From positions 620,001 through 684,000 of the forward strand of contig OZ243937.1 of the NCBI GenBank assembly GCA_965214085.1: 64,000 nucleotides of DNA, written 5' to 3'. This DNA comes from UBA6055 sp965214085 (lineage in GTDB: Bacteria > Chloroflexota > Anaerolineae > Aggregatilineales > Phototrophicaceae). Both the position numbers and the translations under genes were made by a program. The notes beneath the pieces were generated by a model. That model saw only the letters and a program-made list of their open reading frames with translations. It was not told where the DNA came from and made no database searches. Below are positions 24,963 to 33,674 of this stretch, piece after piece (the stretch's first letter is position 1; every line of letters starts with the position of its first letter).

Positions 24963-26519
24963 GTGGACGACCGGCTGCTGCTGGGCATCGACATCGGCAC
25001 TTCCAGCTCAAAGGGCGTGCTGGTTGATCTGGCCGGGCGCATCGTCGCCGAGGAGACAAAGGCGCACGGTTTTGACATGCCGCAGCCCGGCTGGGCCGAG
25101 CAAGACGCCGATGCCATCTGGTGGGGCGACTTCTGTGATATCTCGCGCGCCCTGATCGCAAAAGCCGCAAAAGCCGCAAAAGCCGCCATAGACGCGGATC
25201 GGATAGCTGGCGTCGCCTGCAGCGCCATCGCGCCCGCCATGCTGCCCCTGGACGAGAACTACCGGCCTCTGCGCCCCGCCATCCTCTACGGCATCGACAC
25301 CCGCGCCGGCGCCGAAATCGCCGAGATGAACGCGGCCCTGGGCGAAGACGCCATTTTCGCGCGCTGCGGTCAATCGCTGTCGGCGCAGTCGGTCGGCCCC
25401 AAGGCGCTCTGGTATCGCAAGCATCAGCCCGCGCTATTCAAGCGAACACGCAAGATCGTCACCGCCGCCACCTACCTCGTCTTCCGCCTCACCGACCGTT
25501 TTGTCCTCGACAACTACGTCGCGCCCTATTTCACACCCTTTTTTGATGTGCATGACATGAAGTGGCGCAAAGACTGGGTCGAGCAATTCTGCCCGCTGGA
25601 GTGGCTGCCGGAGACGCGCTGGTCGAACGAGCAAGCGGGCTGCGTCACGGCGAGCGCGGCTGCCGAAACCGGTATTCCGGCTGGCACGCCGGTCGCTGTC
25701 GGCACAGCCGACGCCCTGGCTGAAGCTGTCGCCGCCGGCGCAACCGCAATCGGCGACTTGATGGTTATGTACGGCACAACGCTCTTCCTCATTCAAACTA
25801 CCGCTAAGTACCGCCCTCACCGCGACCTCTGGGCATCGGCGCATTTGCAGCCCGGCGCGGCGATTCTGGCGGCCGGCATGTCCACATCCGGCGCCCTGCT
25901 GCGCTGGTTCCGCGATGAATTCGCCGCCGAGTTGCTCGCTGGCGAAGAGCAGGCGGGCATCAGCGCCTACGCGCGTCTGGCGCAGGCAGCGGCCGAGACG
26001 CCGCCCGGCGCCGACGGCTTGATTACGCTGCCCTATTTCAGCGGCGAGCGCACGCCCATCAACGATGTCAACGCCAAAGGACTCTTCTTTGGCTTGACGC
26101 TCAGCCACAAACGCGCCCACCTCTATCGCAGCTGCCTCGAAGGCATCGCTTACGGCCTGCGCCACAATATCGAGGTGATGGGGCAGGCGGGGGCTCCGCC
26201 ACAGCGGCTAATCGCAATCGGCGGCGGCGCGCAGGATGATCTCTGGCTGCAAATCTGCAGTGACGTGACCGGCTTGGCGCAAGCTGTTCCCCAGCAGACC
26301 ATCGGCGCGGCTTACGGCGACGCCTTCATCGCCGGCATGGCGGCGGGCCTCTTCAGCGACTATAGCGCCCTGCAGGCAAGCTGGGTTAAGCTCGAGCGCA
26401 ACATACAACCCGAGCCAGCGGCGAAGGCGACCTACGACGCGCTCTATCCGATTTATCGCGATCTCTACCGCGACAATCGCTGTCACATGCGCCGGCTGTC
26501 GCAGATTAACGAGGTTTAA
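24963..26519 (+). CDS. FGGY family carbohydrate kinase (xylulokinase-like)
   Basis: The 518 aa product is an ASKHA-fold sugar kinase: phosphate-1 motif LLGIDIGTSSSKGVLVD at the N-terminus, GLRPxx-type PAILYGIDTRAGAEI, GTADALAEAVAAGA, the FGGY signature region YFSGERTPINDVNAKGLFFGLTLSH and the adenosine motif IAIGGGAQDDLWLQICSDV. It should phosphorylate a pentulose or related sugar. GTG 24963 immediately follows the dehydrogenase stop codon. A slipped 9-base tandem repeat (25158-25184) adds an AKAAKAAKAA stretch in a surface helix. Confidence 0.92.
   Translation: MDDRLLLGIDIGTSSSKGVLVDLAGRIVAEETKAHGFDMPQPGWAEQDADAIWWGDFCDISRALIAKAAKAAKAAIDADRIAGVACSAIAPAMLPLDENYRPLRPAILYGIDTRAGAEIAEMNAALGEDAIFARCGQSLSAQSVGPKALWYRKHQPALFKRTRKIVTAATYLVFRLTDRFVLDNYVAPYFTPFFDVHDMKWRKDWVEQFCPLEWLPETRWSNEQAGCVTASAAAETGIPAGTPVAVGTADALAEAVAAGATAIGDLMVMYGTTLFLIQTTAKYRPHRDLWASAHLQPGAAILAAGMSTSGALLRWFRDEFAAELLAGEEQAGISAYARLAQAAAETPPGADGLITLPYFSGERTPINDVNAKGLFFGLTLSHKRAHLYRSCLEGIAYGLRHNIEVMGQAGAPPQRLIAIGGGAQDDLWLQICSDVTGLAQAVPQQTIGAAYGDAFIAGMAAGLFSDYSALQASWVKLERNIQPEPAAKATYDALYPIYRDLYRDNRCHMRRLSQINEV
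25158..25184 (+). repeat. Three tandem copies of GCAAAAGCC inside the kinase gene
   Basis: Three exact 9-base units lie in frame and code for repeated Ala-Lys-Ala. A unit change would keep the reading frame, so this could vary in number between strains. Confidence 0.9.
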
Positions 26520-26551
26520 CGAGCCACACCGAACACCTTAAGGAGTTGATG

Positions 26552-26983
26552 ATGTCTACCAAGCGAGACAAAAAAGACGCCGACAACCTGGCCGCCGTGC
26601 TGGAGAAAATCCCGCAGATGTTCGGCGCAGACGCCGATGCCGGCAGGCGGATGCACGACACTATTATGGCGGCCGCGCCCGCGCTTAAGCCGCGCCTCTG
26701 GTACGGCATGCCCGGCTATGCCCTGGGCCGCAGCAAACCCGTGCTCGTCTTCATCCGCAAAGACGACTACCTCACTTTCGGCCTCACCGAGAAAGCCAAC
26801 CTGCTCATCGACGAGGACGCGCCCGACAAGCTCATCGCCAACGCCTGGTTCCTCACCGGGCTGGATGCGGCGACCGAAGACCGCATCGCCGATATCGTGC
26901 GCGGCGCGACTGGTGAGCTGCGCAGCCAGTGGCAAGGCAGTATGCCTCAAGGCGGAATCGCGGCCGGCGCCAACCCGCAATAG
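26552..26983 (+). CDS. DUF1801/YdhG-like small protein
   Basis: The 143 aa product matches the YdhG/DUF1801 fold: KPRLWYGMPGYALGRSKPVLVFIRKDDYLTFGLTEKANLL is the core strand set of this family, which includes the frataxin-like Bacillus YdhG. An iron-related role is known only for a few members. An AGGAG at 26541-26545 points to ATG 26552 rather than the two in-frame starts just before it. It follows the kinase gene by 30 bases but probably has no link to the sugar cluster. Confidence 0.7.
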   Translation: MSTKRDKKDADNLAAVLEKIPQMFGADADAGRRMHDTIMAAAPALKPRLWYGMPGYALGRSKPVLVFIRKDDYLTFGLTEKANLLIDEDAPDKLIANAWFLTGLDAATEDRIADIVRGATGELRSQWQGSMPQGGIAAGANPQ

Positions 26984-27040
26984 ACATCTCCCCGCAACTC
27001 CTTCACAATAGGCGGCGTTTTGTACCCGCCAGGAGCCCCC

Positions 27041-27880
27041 ATGACCTACCAGCCTAATATGTACGACTCGCACATGCACACGACACTGTGCAAACACGCC
27101 CGCGGGCCGCTACGCGCCTATGCCGAGCAAGCCGAGCGCCTGGGACTGCGCGGCATCACCATCACCTGCCACAGCCCCATGCCCGACGGCTGGAACCCGG
27201 TGGCGCGCATGACGCTAAAGCAATTCCCGCAATACCTCGACATGGTGGCCGAGCTGCGCCAGCAATTCGCCGGGCGCGTTGATGCCCGCCTGGGTATGGA
27301 GAGCGACTACTTCCCCGGCATGGAAAGCTGGCTGGATGACCTGCACAGCCGCGCCGCTTTCAGTTACATCCTCGGCTCGGTGCATCCGCAGACTGACGAA
27401 TACCAGGCGCTGTATCTCAAAGGGTCGACGCGCCTGGAATACGAAAAGAGCTATTTCGAGAACTTAGCCAAAGCCGCCGAGAGCGGATTATTCGATTGCC
27501 TCAGCCATCCCGATATCGTCAAGATCGTGCACCCCAAGCAGTATCAGGTGGCTGAACATATGTATACCATCCGCCATGCGCTCGACCGCATCGCCCGCGC
27601 GGGCACGGCTATGGAATTGAATACCAGCGGTCTAAACAAACCCTATCCGGAGATGAACCCCGGCACTGAAATCCTTGAGGAGATGGCGCTGCGGGGGATT
27701 CCCGTCGTACTTGGCTCTGATTCCCACGATGCCCATCGCGTCGGCGCCGACTTCGACAAAGCGCTCGCAAAGCTGCAAGACGCTGGCTACCAGCGCGTGA
27801 GCTATTTCATCGACCGCGAACGCCGCGAGCTGGAAATCAGCGAAGTCTTCCTAGCGGAGCTGCAGCCGCGCCTCGTATAA
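27041..27880 (+). CDS. PHP-domain histidinol-phosphatase family enzyme
   Basis: The 279 aa protein is a PHP metal-dependent phosphatase: YDSHMHTTLCKHARG at the N-terminus, ITCHSPMP, the GMESDYFPGMESWLDDL block, ILGSVHP, CLSHPDIVKI and GSDSHDAHRVG supply the His/Asp/Glu ligands of the trinuclear metal site. The length and order match the HisK type of histidinol-phosphate phosphatase, used in histidine synthesis. There is no other his gene nearby, so a different phosphoester is possible. An AGGAG precedes ATG 27041. Confidence 0.88.
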   Translation: MTYQPNMYDSHMHTTLCKHARGPLRAYAEQAERLGLRGITITCHSPMPDGWNPVARMTLKQFPQYLDMVAELRQQFAGRVDARLGMESDYFPGMESWLDDLHSRAAFSYILGSVHPQTDEYQALYLKGSTRLEYEKSYFENLAKAAESGLFDCLSHPDIVKIVHPKQYQVAEHMYTIRHALDRIARAGTAMELNTSGLNKPYPEMNPGTEILEEMALRGIPVVLGSDSHDAHRVGADFDKALAKLQDAGYQRVSYFIDRERRELEISEVFLAELQPRLV

Positions 27881-27900
27881 GTTCGCGCACGGCCGGCGAT

Positions 27901-27967
27901 TTTGGTCGATCCCCCGCATAGACCAAACTTATGAGAAATTGTAGGGGCGACCTATCAGGTCGCCCGC
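27901..27967. repeat. Hairpin and REP-like unit between convergent genes
   Basis: TTTGGTC (27901-27907) and GACCAAA (27921-27927) form a 7-bp stem. GTAGGGGCGACC..GGTCGCCC follows at 27941-27965. Both lie between the convergent PHP and cyclopropane synthase genes and may act as a bidirectional 3' end; there is no T-run. Confidence 0.6.
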
Positions 27968-28029
27968 TAATGCCACACCCATTTGGCGTCGCGCTTGATG
28001 TATCAGTTGTGTTGCACAGGTCCAGTGGT

Positions 28030-29340
28030 CTAGTCCACATACCAGTCATCGCGATTGAGCGGCAGATCTGCAGACGCGCCTTTGCCATCGCGCGATTTGT
28101 AGAGCAGCGCCTGGTGAATCGAATTGTAGCCCGCTTCGAAGCTCCAGCGCGCCCCGGCCAGGTAAATCCGCCAGCGCCGATAGCCCACTGCTCCCAACAT
28201 ATCCAATATCGTATCTGCATGCGCTTCGTAACGCTGCAGCCAATGCTTCAGCGTCAGCGCGTAATGTTCGCGCAGGCTCTCCACATCGCGCACTTCGAAG
28301 CCGGCTTTGGCCGCCACATCCAGAACGTAGGCAATATGCTGGCTGTCGCCGTCGGGGAAGATATACTGCTGCACAAACGAGTCCTTTGCCTGATACTGCG
28401 CCAACCGCGGCGCTTGATACAGCGTGATGCCGTGGTTGAGGAATACCCCGCCCGGCTTCAGCAGGCTGTAGGCTTTGTCGAAGTATATCCCCAGATTTTC
28501 GCGCCCGACGTGCTCTACCATGCCCACGCTGACGATTTTGTCGAAGGGCTGGCTGTCGTCCACGTTGCGGTAATCCAGCAGCTCCGCCCGGCAGCGTCCC
28601 GATAAGCCGGCCGCCTCGATGCGCTCATTGGCCAGCGCCAGCTGCTTCTCCGCCAGCGTGATGCCCAGCGCGTCGACGCCGAAGTGCTTGGCCGCGTGCA
28701 TGATCAGCGCGCCCCAGCCACAGCCAATATCCAGCAGGCGGTCGCCCGGCTGCAGCCGCAGCTTGCGGCAGATATAGTCCAGCTTGCGCGCCTGCGCAGC
28801 GTCAATGCTCTCGGCGGGATCCTGAAAATAGGCGCAGGAATAGACCATCCTTTCATCAAGCCACAGCTGATAAAACTCGTTGGAGACATCGTAGTGGTAT
28901 TGAATCGCCTGCATATCGCGCGTGACCGAGTGCTTGGCGCCCGAAAGGTGAGCGATCTGATTGTTGCTGCCAGGATCGCGCGAGGGCAGGCGCAGCAGCT
29001 TGGGCGCGAAACGCAGCGTATCCGACAAACTCCAGCCTTCCCAGAGATAACGCGCCAGATCGATTGCCGCGTAGAGTTCGCCTTCGATTTCGAAGTCGCC
29101 GAACATATAGGCTTCGCCCAGTTTGCGCTCGGTCGGCGGAAAGAACATCCTACGCAGCGCCGAGGGACCGTTCAACACGATGGTAAAGTGATGCTCGTTG
29201 CTGCCGCGCGGTTCCCAGATCGTCCCGTCCCACAGCCGGATGGCAAAATCACGACCCGGATAATCAGCGAATACCGCGCTCAGCAAATCAAGCGTGTTGA
29301 CTACATGACTGTCTCGCGTCAAAACTCGTGTGTTATCCAT
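28030..29340 (-). CDS. cfa: Cyclopropane-fatty-acyl-phospholipid synthase
   Basis: The enzyme adds a methylene from SAM across the double bond of membrane acyl chains. The 436 aa protein has the N-terminal lipid-binding domain, then VMYSCAYF-type sequence (ERMVYSCAYFQDPAESIDAAQARKLDYICRKL), SAM motif LLDIGCGWGALIMHAAKHFG, GITLAEKQ, and KIVSVGMVEHVG with the active-site Glu/His region, and QQYIFPDGD near the C-terminus. AAGGAGG precedes ATG 29340. It is divergent from the LuxR-type regulator gene, which could control it. Confidence 0.95.
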   Translation of the reverse strand: MDNTRVLTRDSHVVNTLDLLSAVFADYPGRDFAIRLWDGTIWEPRGSNEHHFTIVLNGPSALRRMFFPPTERKLGEAYMFGDFEIEGELYAAIDLARYLWEGWSLSDTLRFAPKLLRLPSRDPGSNNQIAHLSGAKHSVTRDMQAIQYHYDVSNEFYQLWLDERMVYSCAYFQDPAESIDAAQARKLDYICRKLRLQPGDRLLDIGCGWGALIMHAAKHFGVDALGITLAEKQLALANERIEAAGLSGRCRAELLDYRNVDDSQPFDKIVSVGMVEHVGRENLGIYFDKAYSLLKPGGVFLNHGITLYQAPRLAQYQAKDSFVQQYIFPDGDSQHIAYVLDVAAKAGFEVRDVESLREHYALTLKHWLQRYEAHADTILDMLGAVGYRRWRIYLAGARWSFEAGYNSIHQALLYKSRDGKGASADLPLNRDDWYVD

Positions 29341-29492
29341 ATCGGGCCTCCTTCATCCACTATGCCGGGCGGCGGCGAAGGTTGGGGACGGGCATGCTCA
29401 TTTTTTCAAGATGCGCGCCATTATAACAAGACTGGCAACGTCGCGCTAAACCTAAGGTATAGTGCAGTGGTGGCTGCTGCAGGCTTCTCCCC

Positions 29493-30149
29493 ATGATTGA
29501 TCCAAAGCGCTTTGACGCCGAAGCGCAATTGCTGGTCGTCGCGGATATTCCGCTTGCGCGCGCGGGTTTGACGGCGCTGCTTGAGGAGCGCGGCTGCTCG
29601 GTGCTGGCGCAGGTCGACGGCGCTGACCTGCAAGCTGATATCGACCGCTCCCAACCCGACGCGCTTGTGATTGACTTGGGCTGGGACAGCAGCCTCATGC
29701 GCGGGCGGCTCAACCAGATTGACAGCGATCTGCCTGTTCTGGCTATCGTCAGCGAAGTCGATTTCCCGGCGCTGGCCGCGCTGATAAAAAGTTTGCGCGT
29801 TTTCCCGCAATTCGCGCTGCTGCCGCGCGAGAGCAATCCCGATACCATCGTCGCGGCGCTGGATGCCTTGGGGGCGGGCCTGTCCGTCATCGAGCCGCGG
29901 CTATCCACGCTCCTGGCCGCGTCCGATCGCGCGAACGAGTACCCAATGCTCAGCCCAATGACCGCGCGCGAGCAGGAAGTCTTGGGGCAGCTTGCGCGGG
30001 GCCTGACCAACCGCGCCATCGCCCTCGAGCTGGGCATCACCCTGCATACCGTCAAGTTTCATGTCAACGCCATCATGAGCAAACTGGATGCGCAGAGCCG
30101 CACCGAAGCCGTCGTCCGCGCCACGCAGCTGGGCTTGATCGCGCTCTAG
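29493..30149 (+). CDS. LuxR/NarL-family response regulator with degenerate receiver
   Basis: The 218 aa protein has a receiver-like N-terminus (LLVVADIPLARAGLTALLEERG, ALVIDLGWD with the expected acceptor Asp) and a strong GerE-type helix-turn-helix at the C-terminus (LSPMTAREQEVLGQLARGLTNRAIALELGITLHTVKFHVNAIMSKL). The ADD acidic pocket near the N-terminus is reduced to a single Asp, so phosphorylation is doubtful. A TATAGT at 29458-29463 gives a leader of about 28 bases. It is divergent from cfa and 45 bases upstream of the epimerase gene. Confidence 0.82.
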   Translation: MIDPKRFDAEAQLLVVADIPLARAGLTALLEERGCSVLAQVDGADLQADIDRSQPDALVIDLGWDSSLMRGRLNQIDSDLPVLAIVSEVDFPALAALIKSLRVFPQFALLPRESNPDTIVAALDALGAGLSVIEPRLSTLLAASDRANEYPMLSPMTAREQEVLGQLARGLTNRAIALELGITLHTVKFHVNAIMSKLDAQSRTEAVVRATQLGLIAL

Positions 30150-30194
30150 GCGTCGGGCGTGTCAGGCGCTTGCATTCTGTGGCAAGATAGGCCT

Positions 30195-31214
30195 ATGAAA
30201 GCTCTTGTCACCGGCGCTACCGGTTTCGTCGGCTCGCATCTGGTACGGCAGCTCATCGAAGCCGGGCACAGCGTCCGCGCTCTCTATCGCTCGCAAAAGA
30301 AACTGAGCCAACTGGCTGATTTGGACTTGGAAGCCGTCCCCGGCGACCTGGACGATGTCGCGCTGCTTGAACGCGCCTGCGCCGGCTGCGAGCTGGTCTT
30401 TCACGTCGCCGCCAAAGCCGACTACTGGAAAGACGATGACCGCGACGCCCTCTGGCGGGTTAATGTCGAAGGTACGCGAAACTTGCTCTCAGCCGCCAAA
30501 GTCGCCGGTGTCCGCCGCGTCGTCTTCACCAGCAGCGCCTCCACAATTGGCATCCGGCCCGGCGCCCAGTGCGCGGACGAGACGGACAAATTCAGCCTGC
30601 CGCCCGAGCGCTTCTGGTACGCCTATACCAAGCTCAAAGCCGAAGCAATCGTGGCCGAGTTCGTCGCCGATGGCTTGGATGTGGTGACGCTTAACCCCGC
30701 TGTCATCATCGGGCCCGGCGATCTCAACGCCATTTCCGGCAGCTTCATCATCGAGACAGCCCGTTTTCAGTGGCTCTTACCCATGTCTTCCGGCGGTTTG
30801 GCCGTCATTGATGCGCGTGATGTGGCGCGCGCCCACCTGGCCGCCATCGAGCGCGGCAAGCCGGGCGAACGCTATATTCTCAGCGCTGCCAATTTGAGCT
30901 ATCACGAGTGGTTCGGGCTGATCGCCGCCGCCTGCGGGGTGCGCCCGCCGTTGATCTCCACGCCGGACTGGCTGCTGGAGCCGACGGCGCGGTTCATCGA
31001 CGTATTGCGCCGCCTGGGCATGCAGACGCCAATGGACGCCAATCAGACGCGGCTAGGCAGCGCGCATGTCTATTTCGACGCCGGCAAAGCCCAGCGCGAA
31101 TTAGGCCCGCCGCAAATCGATATTGAGACCAGCCTGCGCGATACCTTCGCCTGGTATCAGCAGCATGGCTACATCAAAGACACTTGGCTGACACGGCTCA
31201 TCGCTTGGTTCTAG
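30195..31214 (+). CDS. hpnA: NAD-dependent epimerase/dehydratase, HpnA-like
   Basis: The 339 aa protein is an extended short-chain dehydrogenase: MKALVTGATGFVGSHLVRQLIEAGH, VPGDLDD, VFHVAAKADYW, TSSASTIG, and the YAYTKLKAEAIV catalytic Tyr-x3-Lys (YxxxK). NPAVIIGPGD and RYILSAANLSYHEWFGLIA follow the pattern of the hopanoid-associated sugar epimerase family. Hopanoid or membrane-lipid modification would suit its neighbour cfa, but no squalene-hopene cyclase is in the window. Its stop codon and that of the convergent C26 gene share the bases CTAG. Confidence 0.82.
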   Translation: MKALVTGATGFVGSHLVRQLIEAGHSVRALYRSQKKLSQLADLDLEAVPGDLDDVALLERACAGCELVFHVAAKADYWKDDDRDALWRVNVEGTRNLLSAAKVAGVRRVVFTSSASTIGIRPGAQCADETDKFSLPPERFWYAYTKLKAEAIVAEFVADGLDVVTLNPAVIIGPGDLNAISGSFIIETARFQWLLPMSSGGLAVIDARDVARAHLAAIERGKPGERYILSAANLSYHEWFGLIAAACGVRPPLISTPDWLLEPTARFIDVLRRLGMQTPMDANQTRLGSAHVYFDAGKAQRELGPPQIDIETSLRDTFAWYQQHGYIKDTWLTRLIAWF

Positions 31215-31885
31215 CGGCTGGCGCGCGCCACCAAATCTTGGAAGAGCGGCAGCGCCCGATCCAGCATGCGCTCGGGGTGAAATTGCACGCCGATGACGCG
31301 GCCGTCGGCCGATTCAATCGCCTCAATCACGCCGTCCGCCGCCCGCGCGCTGACCCGCAATCCAATGCCCAAATCCGCCAGCGCTTGAATATGGTGGGAA
31401 TTGGTCGATAGTCTCTCCGCGCCCAATATCGCGCCCAAGCGGCTGTCCGGCACAATGCGAATCTGGTGCTCGCCCGCCCCGCGCTCGGCGCTGTGAACGT
31501 CCGTGCTCGCTTGCGCCTGCGCATCGCCGAAGATGCTGCCGCCCGCCAGCGCATTAGCGAATTGCATGCCATAACAGATGCCCAGGAAAGGGCGATCCGC
31601 CATCGCCTGGAATATCAGCGCGTCGCTGCGATCTCGCTTGTGGTCCACAGCCGGCAAGTCGGGCGGCAGCGCACCGATCAAGCCGCGTGTGATGCCGGGG
31701 CCGCCTGGGATGATCAAGCCGTCCAGCATTGCGGCAAATGCTCGCGCCGTATCCTCGCGCTCAAACAGGGGCGCGATGATGGGGATGCCGCCGGCCGCCG
31801 CCACCGCCTGCGGGTAACGGCCATCCAGCGATTGTAGGCCTTCCGCGTAACTGGTTGTGATGCCGATGCGCGCTCGTCTGCTCAT
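31211..31885 (-). CDS. C26 family gamma-glutamyl hydrolase-type amidotransferase
   Basis: The 224 aa protein is a class I glutamine-amidotransferase-like hydrolase: IGITTSYAEGLQSLDGRYPQAVAAAGG, LIIPGGPGITR, the nucleophile Cys in LGICYGMQ, and the C-terminal His/Glu in GVQFHPER. PuuD-type members remove glutamate from gamma-glutamyl compounds. It lacks the usual glycine-rich GGxDvxP block of PuuD, having PGGPG instead. A second, closer PuuD relative is at 49069. It is the last gene of a minus-strand run with the DinB-like gene. Confidence 0.82.
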   Translation of the reverse strand: MSRRARIGITTSYAEGLQSLDGRYPQAVAAAGGIPIIAPLFEREDTARAFAAMLDGLIIPGGPGITRGLIGALPPDLPAVDHKRDRSDALIFQAMADRPFLGICYGMQFANALAGGSIFGDAQAQASTDVHSAERGAGEHQIRIVPDSRLGAILGAERLSTNSHHIQALADLGIGLRVSARAADGVIEAIESADGRVIGVQFHPERMLDRALPLFQDLVARASR

Positions 31886-31894
31886 GCGACAGCG

Positions 31895-32398
31895 CTAATG
31901 GGGCAGGTAGGGCGAGCCCGCCATATTGCCGACGAATTGCGGCAGGTTGCGCTGCCCCAGCATTTGCCGGATGGCGTGCGCCTCGCCTATGTGAAACCAA
32001 TAGTGGTAGATCGTGCGGTGCAGCATGGTGCCGATGGTCTCTGCCATAGGCTCGCCCTTCCAAGTGAAGCGCTCTTGCAGCGTCTCGGTCGTCAGCGAAT
32101 CCAGATAGAGGTTGGCATTGGCGGTGACCTCGTGAAAGGCGGCCCACATATCATCCAGCTTGGGCGCGGAGGGCGGGCTGCCGAAGCCGCAGACCTTGCG
32201 CAAATCGGGCAGAATCACCTCCCCCTGCGCCAGAAATACAAAGACCTGGTTCTCATGCGCCGCCAAATGCCCGATGATCCAACTGATGCAATTCATCTGA
32301 CCATGCCGCGCATACGCATCCGGCAGGCTCAAGCCGTCCAGGCAGCGCAAAAGTTCGCCGCGTGTGAAACGCAACTGCTGCACCATAGGATGTGCCAT
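31895..32398 (-). CDS. DinB-superfamily (DUF664-like) protein
   Basis: The 167 aa four-helix protein shows the DinB/YfiT pattern: QLRFTRGELLRCLDGLS, SWIIGHLAAHENQVFVF with its metal-site His, and TIYHYWFHIGEAHAIRQML with the other two His. Members of this family are thiol-dependent transferases (bacillithiol or mycothiol S-transferases) or have no known role. GGAAAGGG precedes ATG 32398. It is followed after ten bases by the C26 gene. Confidence 0.75.
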   Translation of the reverse strand: MAHPMVQQLRFTRGELLRCLDGLSLPDAYARHGQMNCISWIIGHLAAHENQVFVFLAQGEVILPDLRKVCGFGSPPSAPKLDDMWAAFHEVTANANLYLDSLTTETLQERFTWKGEPMAETIGTMLHRTIYHYWFHIGEAHAIRQMLGQRNLPQFVGNMAGSPYLPH

Positions 32399-32422
32399 GA
32401 GATACCCTTTCCTCCGAATCGC

Positions 32423-33112
32423 CTAGCCCCAGCCAAGCGTGGCTTTGATTCTCGACTTGTTGTTTCTATCACAATCATAATCGACGCTTTCCACTGTGAA
32501 GCGGTGTTCGCCGTCTAATCCTTCCATGACATACCAGGTCAGCATCTGGCCCGGCGGGGCGTCGCCAATCATGTCGGCATAGTGGATGACTTGCCAGCCA
32601 GACTTGCTGCTCGGGTCCTTGCGCTCGGTGGTCACGCGATAATCATCGGCGCCTGGTACCGCGTCCCATTCCAGGTACACCGTATCGCCCATTTCCATCG
32701 CGCTAAGGTTGCCCGGCGCGGGAACGTCTGACGGCGTATAGACGGTTTTCTTCTTGGAAGGCATGCTGGCATTGTCATCGGCGTCGACGGCGCGTACGCG
32801 GATGTTGTTCTTGCTGCAGGCGTGCAGCCCGGTGACATGGTGTCTGTTTCGGCGCGGAGCTGCCTCCCAGCCACGACCTTTGACGAAGACTTCATAACGA
32901 TGAACCGATGGATCGGCATTCCAAACGACCGTGAGGCGATTTGGGCCGAGGTCTCTAATTTTTACGATGACAGGCTGCGTCAAAGCATTCGCCTGAATCA
33001 GCGCGCCGCCAACTGTCAAAGCAAGTATCACAATCAAACAGCGAAGCGCCAGCGGATCAATACGGTCAAGCGTCCCTTCTTTGTATGGCGACTCCAAGAA
33101 TAAACCTGACAT
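32423..33112 (-). CDS. Exported fibronectin type III-like protein
   Basis: The 229 aa product starts at ATG 33112 (AAGGA eight bases upstream) and has an N-terminal hydrophobic helix near residues 23-42 (LRCLIVILALTVGGALIQA) that works as signal or anchor. Two FN3-like sandwiches follow: PVIVKIRDLGPNRLTVVWNADPSVHRYEVFVKG.. RVRAVDADDNAS and GNLSAMEMGDTVYLEWDAVPGADDYRV. It is clearly paralogous to the next gene upstream (33675-34184), with shared order and phrases such as RYEVF and VRA-DA-ASxPSK. Role: extracellular adhesion or binding, ligand unknown. Confidence 0.7.
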   Translation of the reverse strand: MSGLFLESPYKEGTLDRIDPLALRCLIVILALTVGGALIQANALTQPVIVKIRDLGPNRLTVVWNADPSVHRYEVFVKGRGWEAAPRRNRHHVTGLHACSKNNIRVRAVDADDNASMPSKKKTVYTPSDVPAPGNLSAMEMGDTVYLEWDAVPGADDYRVTTERKDPSSKSGWQVIHYADMIGDAPPGQMLTWYVMEGLDGEHRFTVESVDYDCDRNNKSRIKATLGWG

Positions 33113-33182
33113 GAGATGTTCCTTTATGCCTGCATAGCAGACATCCATAGTGTTTGCTTGCGTCAAGTGTCAGTCTAGCAAT

Positions 33183-33260
33183 CGTAGGGCAGCCATCACG
33201 CTTTCGTAGGGCAGCCGTCACGCTTCCGTTGGGCAGCCGTCAGGTTATCGTAGGGTAAAC
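33183..33260. repeat. Tandem 22-bp direct repeats upstream of the FN3 gene
   Basis: Three full units (33183-33204, 33205-33226, 33227-33248) and a half unit share the core CGTAGGGCAGCCGTCACGCTT with few changes. They lie 70-150 bases upstream of the FN3 gene on the minus strand, so they could be protein-binding repeats of its control region. A TTGACG just downstream on that strand may be its -35 box. Confidence 0.75.
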
Positions 33261-33288
33261 GGTTGTTTCTTGTGAATCGTGGGTGAAC

Positions 33289-33560
33289 CAGAGCAATCGC
33301 AACAAAATATTTTCCAACACAGAGAACACAGAGGGCACAGAATTAAGATTCTTTTGGTGACTTTCCCTTATATCCACCGATTGAATTGGGAAGACTTGCC
33401 GACACATTGTCGATTGAATTCCTTCCCGCCAAAAAATTTGCGACAAATATCACGAAATCTCCGATCAATGGCTTTTCTCTGTGTCCTCTGTGCACTCTGT
33501 GGTTAAATTTCAGTTTAATTATGCTCGTCGCAGCGGATGCCAGTATTGATGCGATTGCTC
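33289..33560. mobile_element. MITE-like element, copy C
   Basis: CAGAGCAATCGCAACAAAAT starts the left end; the right end is ATTGATGCGATTGCTC. Subterminal ACACAGAGAACACAGAGGGC and its complement-like partner CTCTGTGTCCTCTGTGCACT lie inside. Flanking GGGTGAACC and GGGTAGACC agree at 7 of 9 positions, so the duplication is decayed or absent. No gene; short frames through the arms are spurious. Confidence 0.65.
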
Positions 33561-33572
33561 ATGGGGTAGACC

Positions 33573-33606
33573 AAAAAAACCCGCAGCCGAGAATCGACGG
33601 CGGGTT
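33573..33606 (-). terminator. Intrinsic terminator of the upstream FN3 gene
   Basis: Read on the minus strand, AACCCGCC pairs with GCGGGTT, with seven T following (A-run 33573-33579 on the plus strand). It lies 70 bases after the stop of the gene at 33675-34184. Confidence 0.8.
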
Positions 33607-33674
33607 TGCTTTGAACTTCCTGATGCGCCGAATTGTCACTGGCGCTGGCGAATGAAATTGCGAGACGGCCTGCC

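Noticed and set aside
25158..25184. Frameshift in the sugar kinase gene at a 9-bp repeat
   Set aside because: Units are multiples of three and the frame stays open with all family motifs on both sides.
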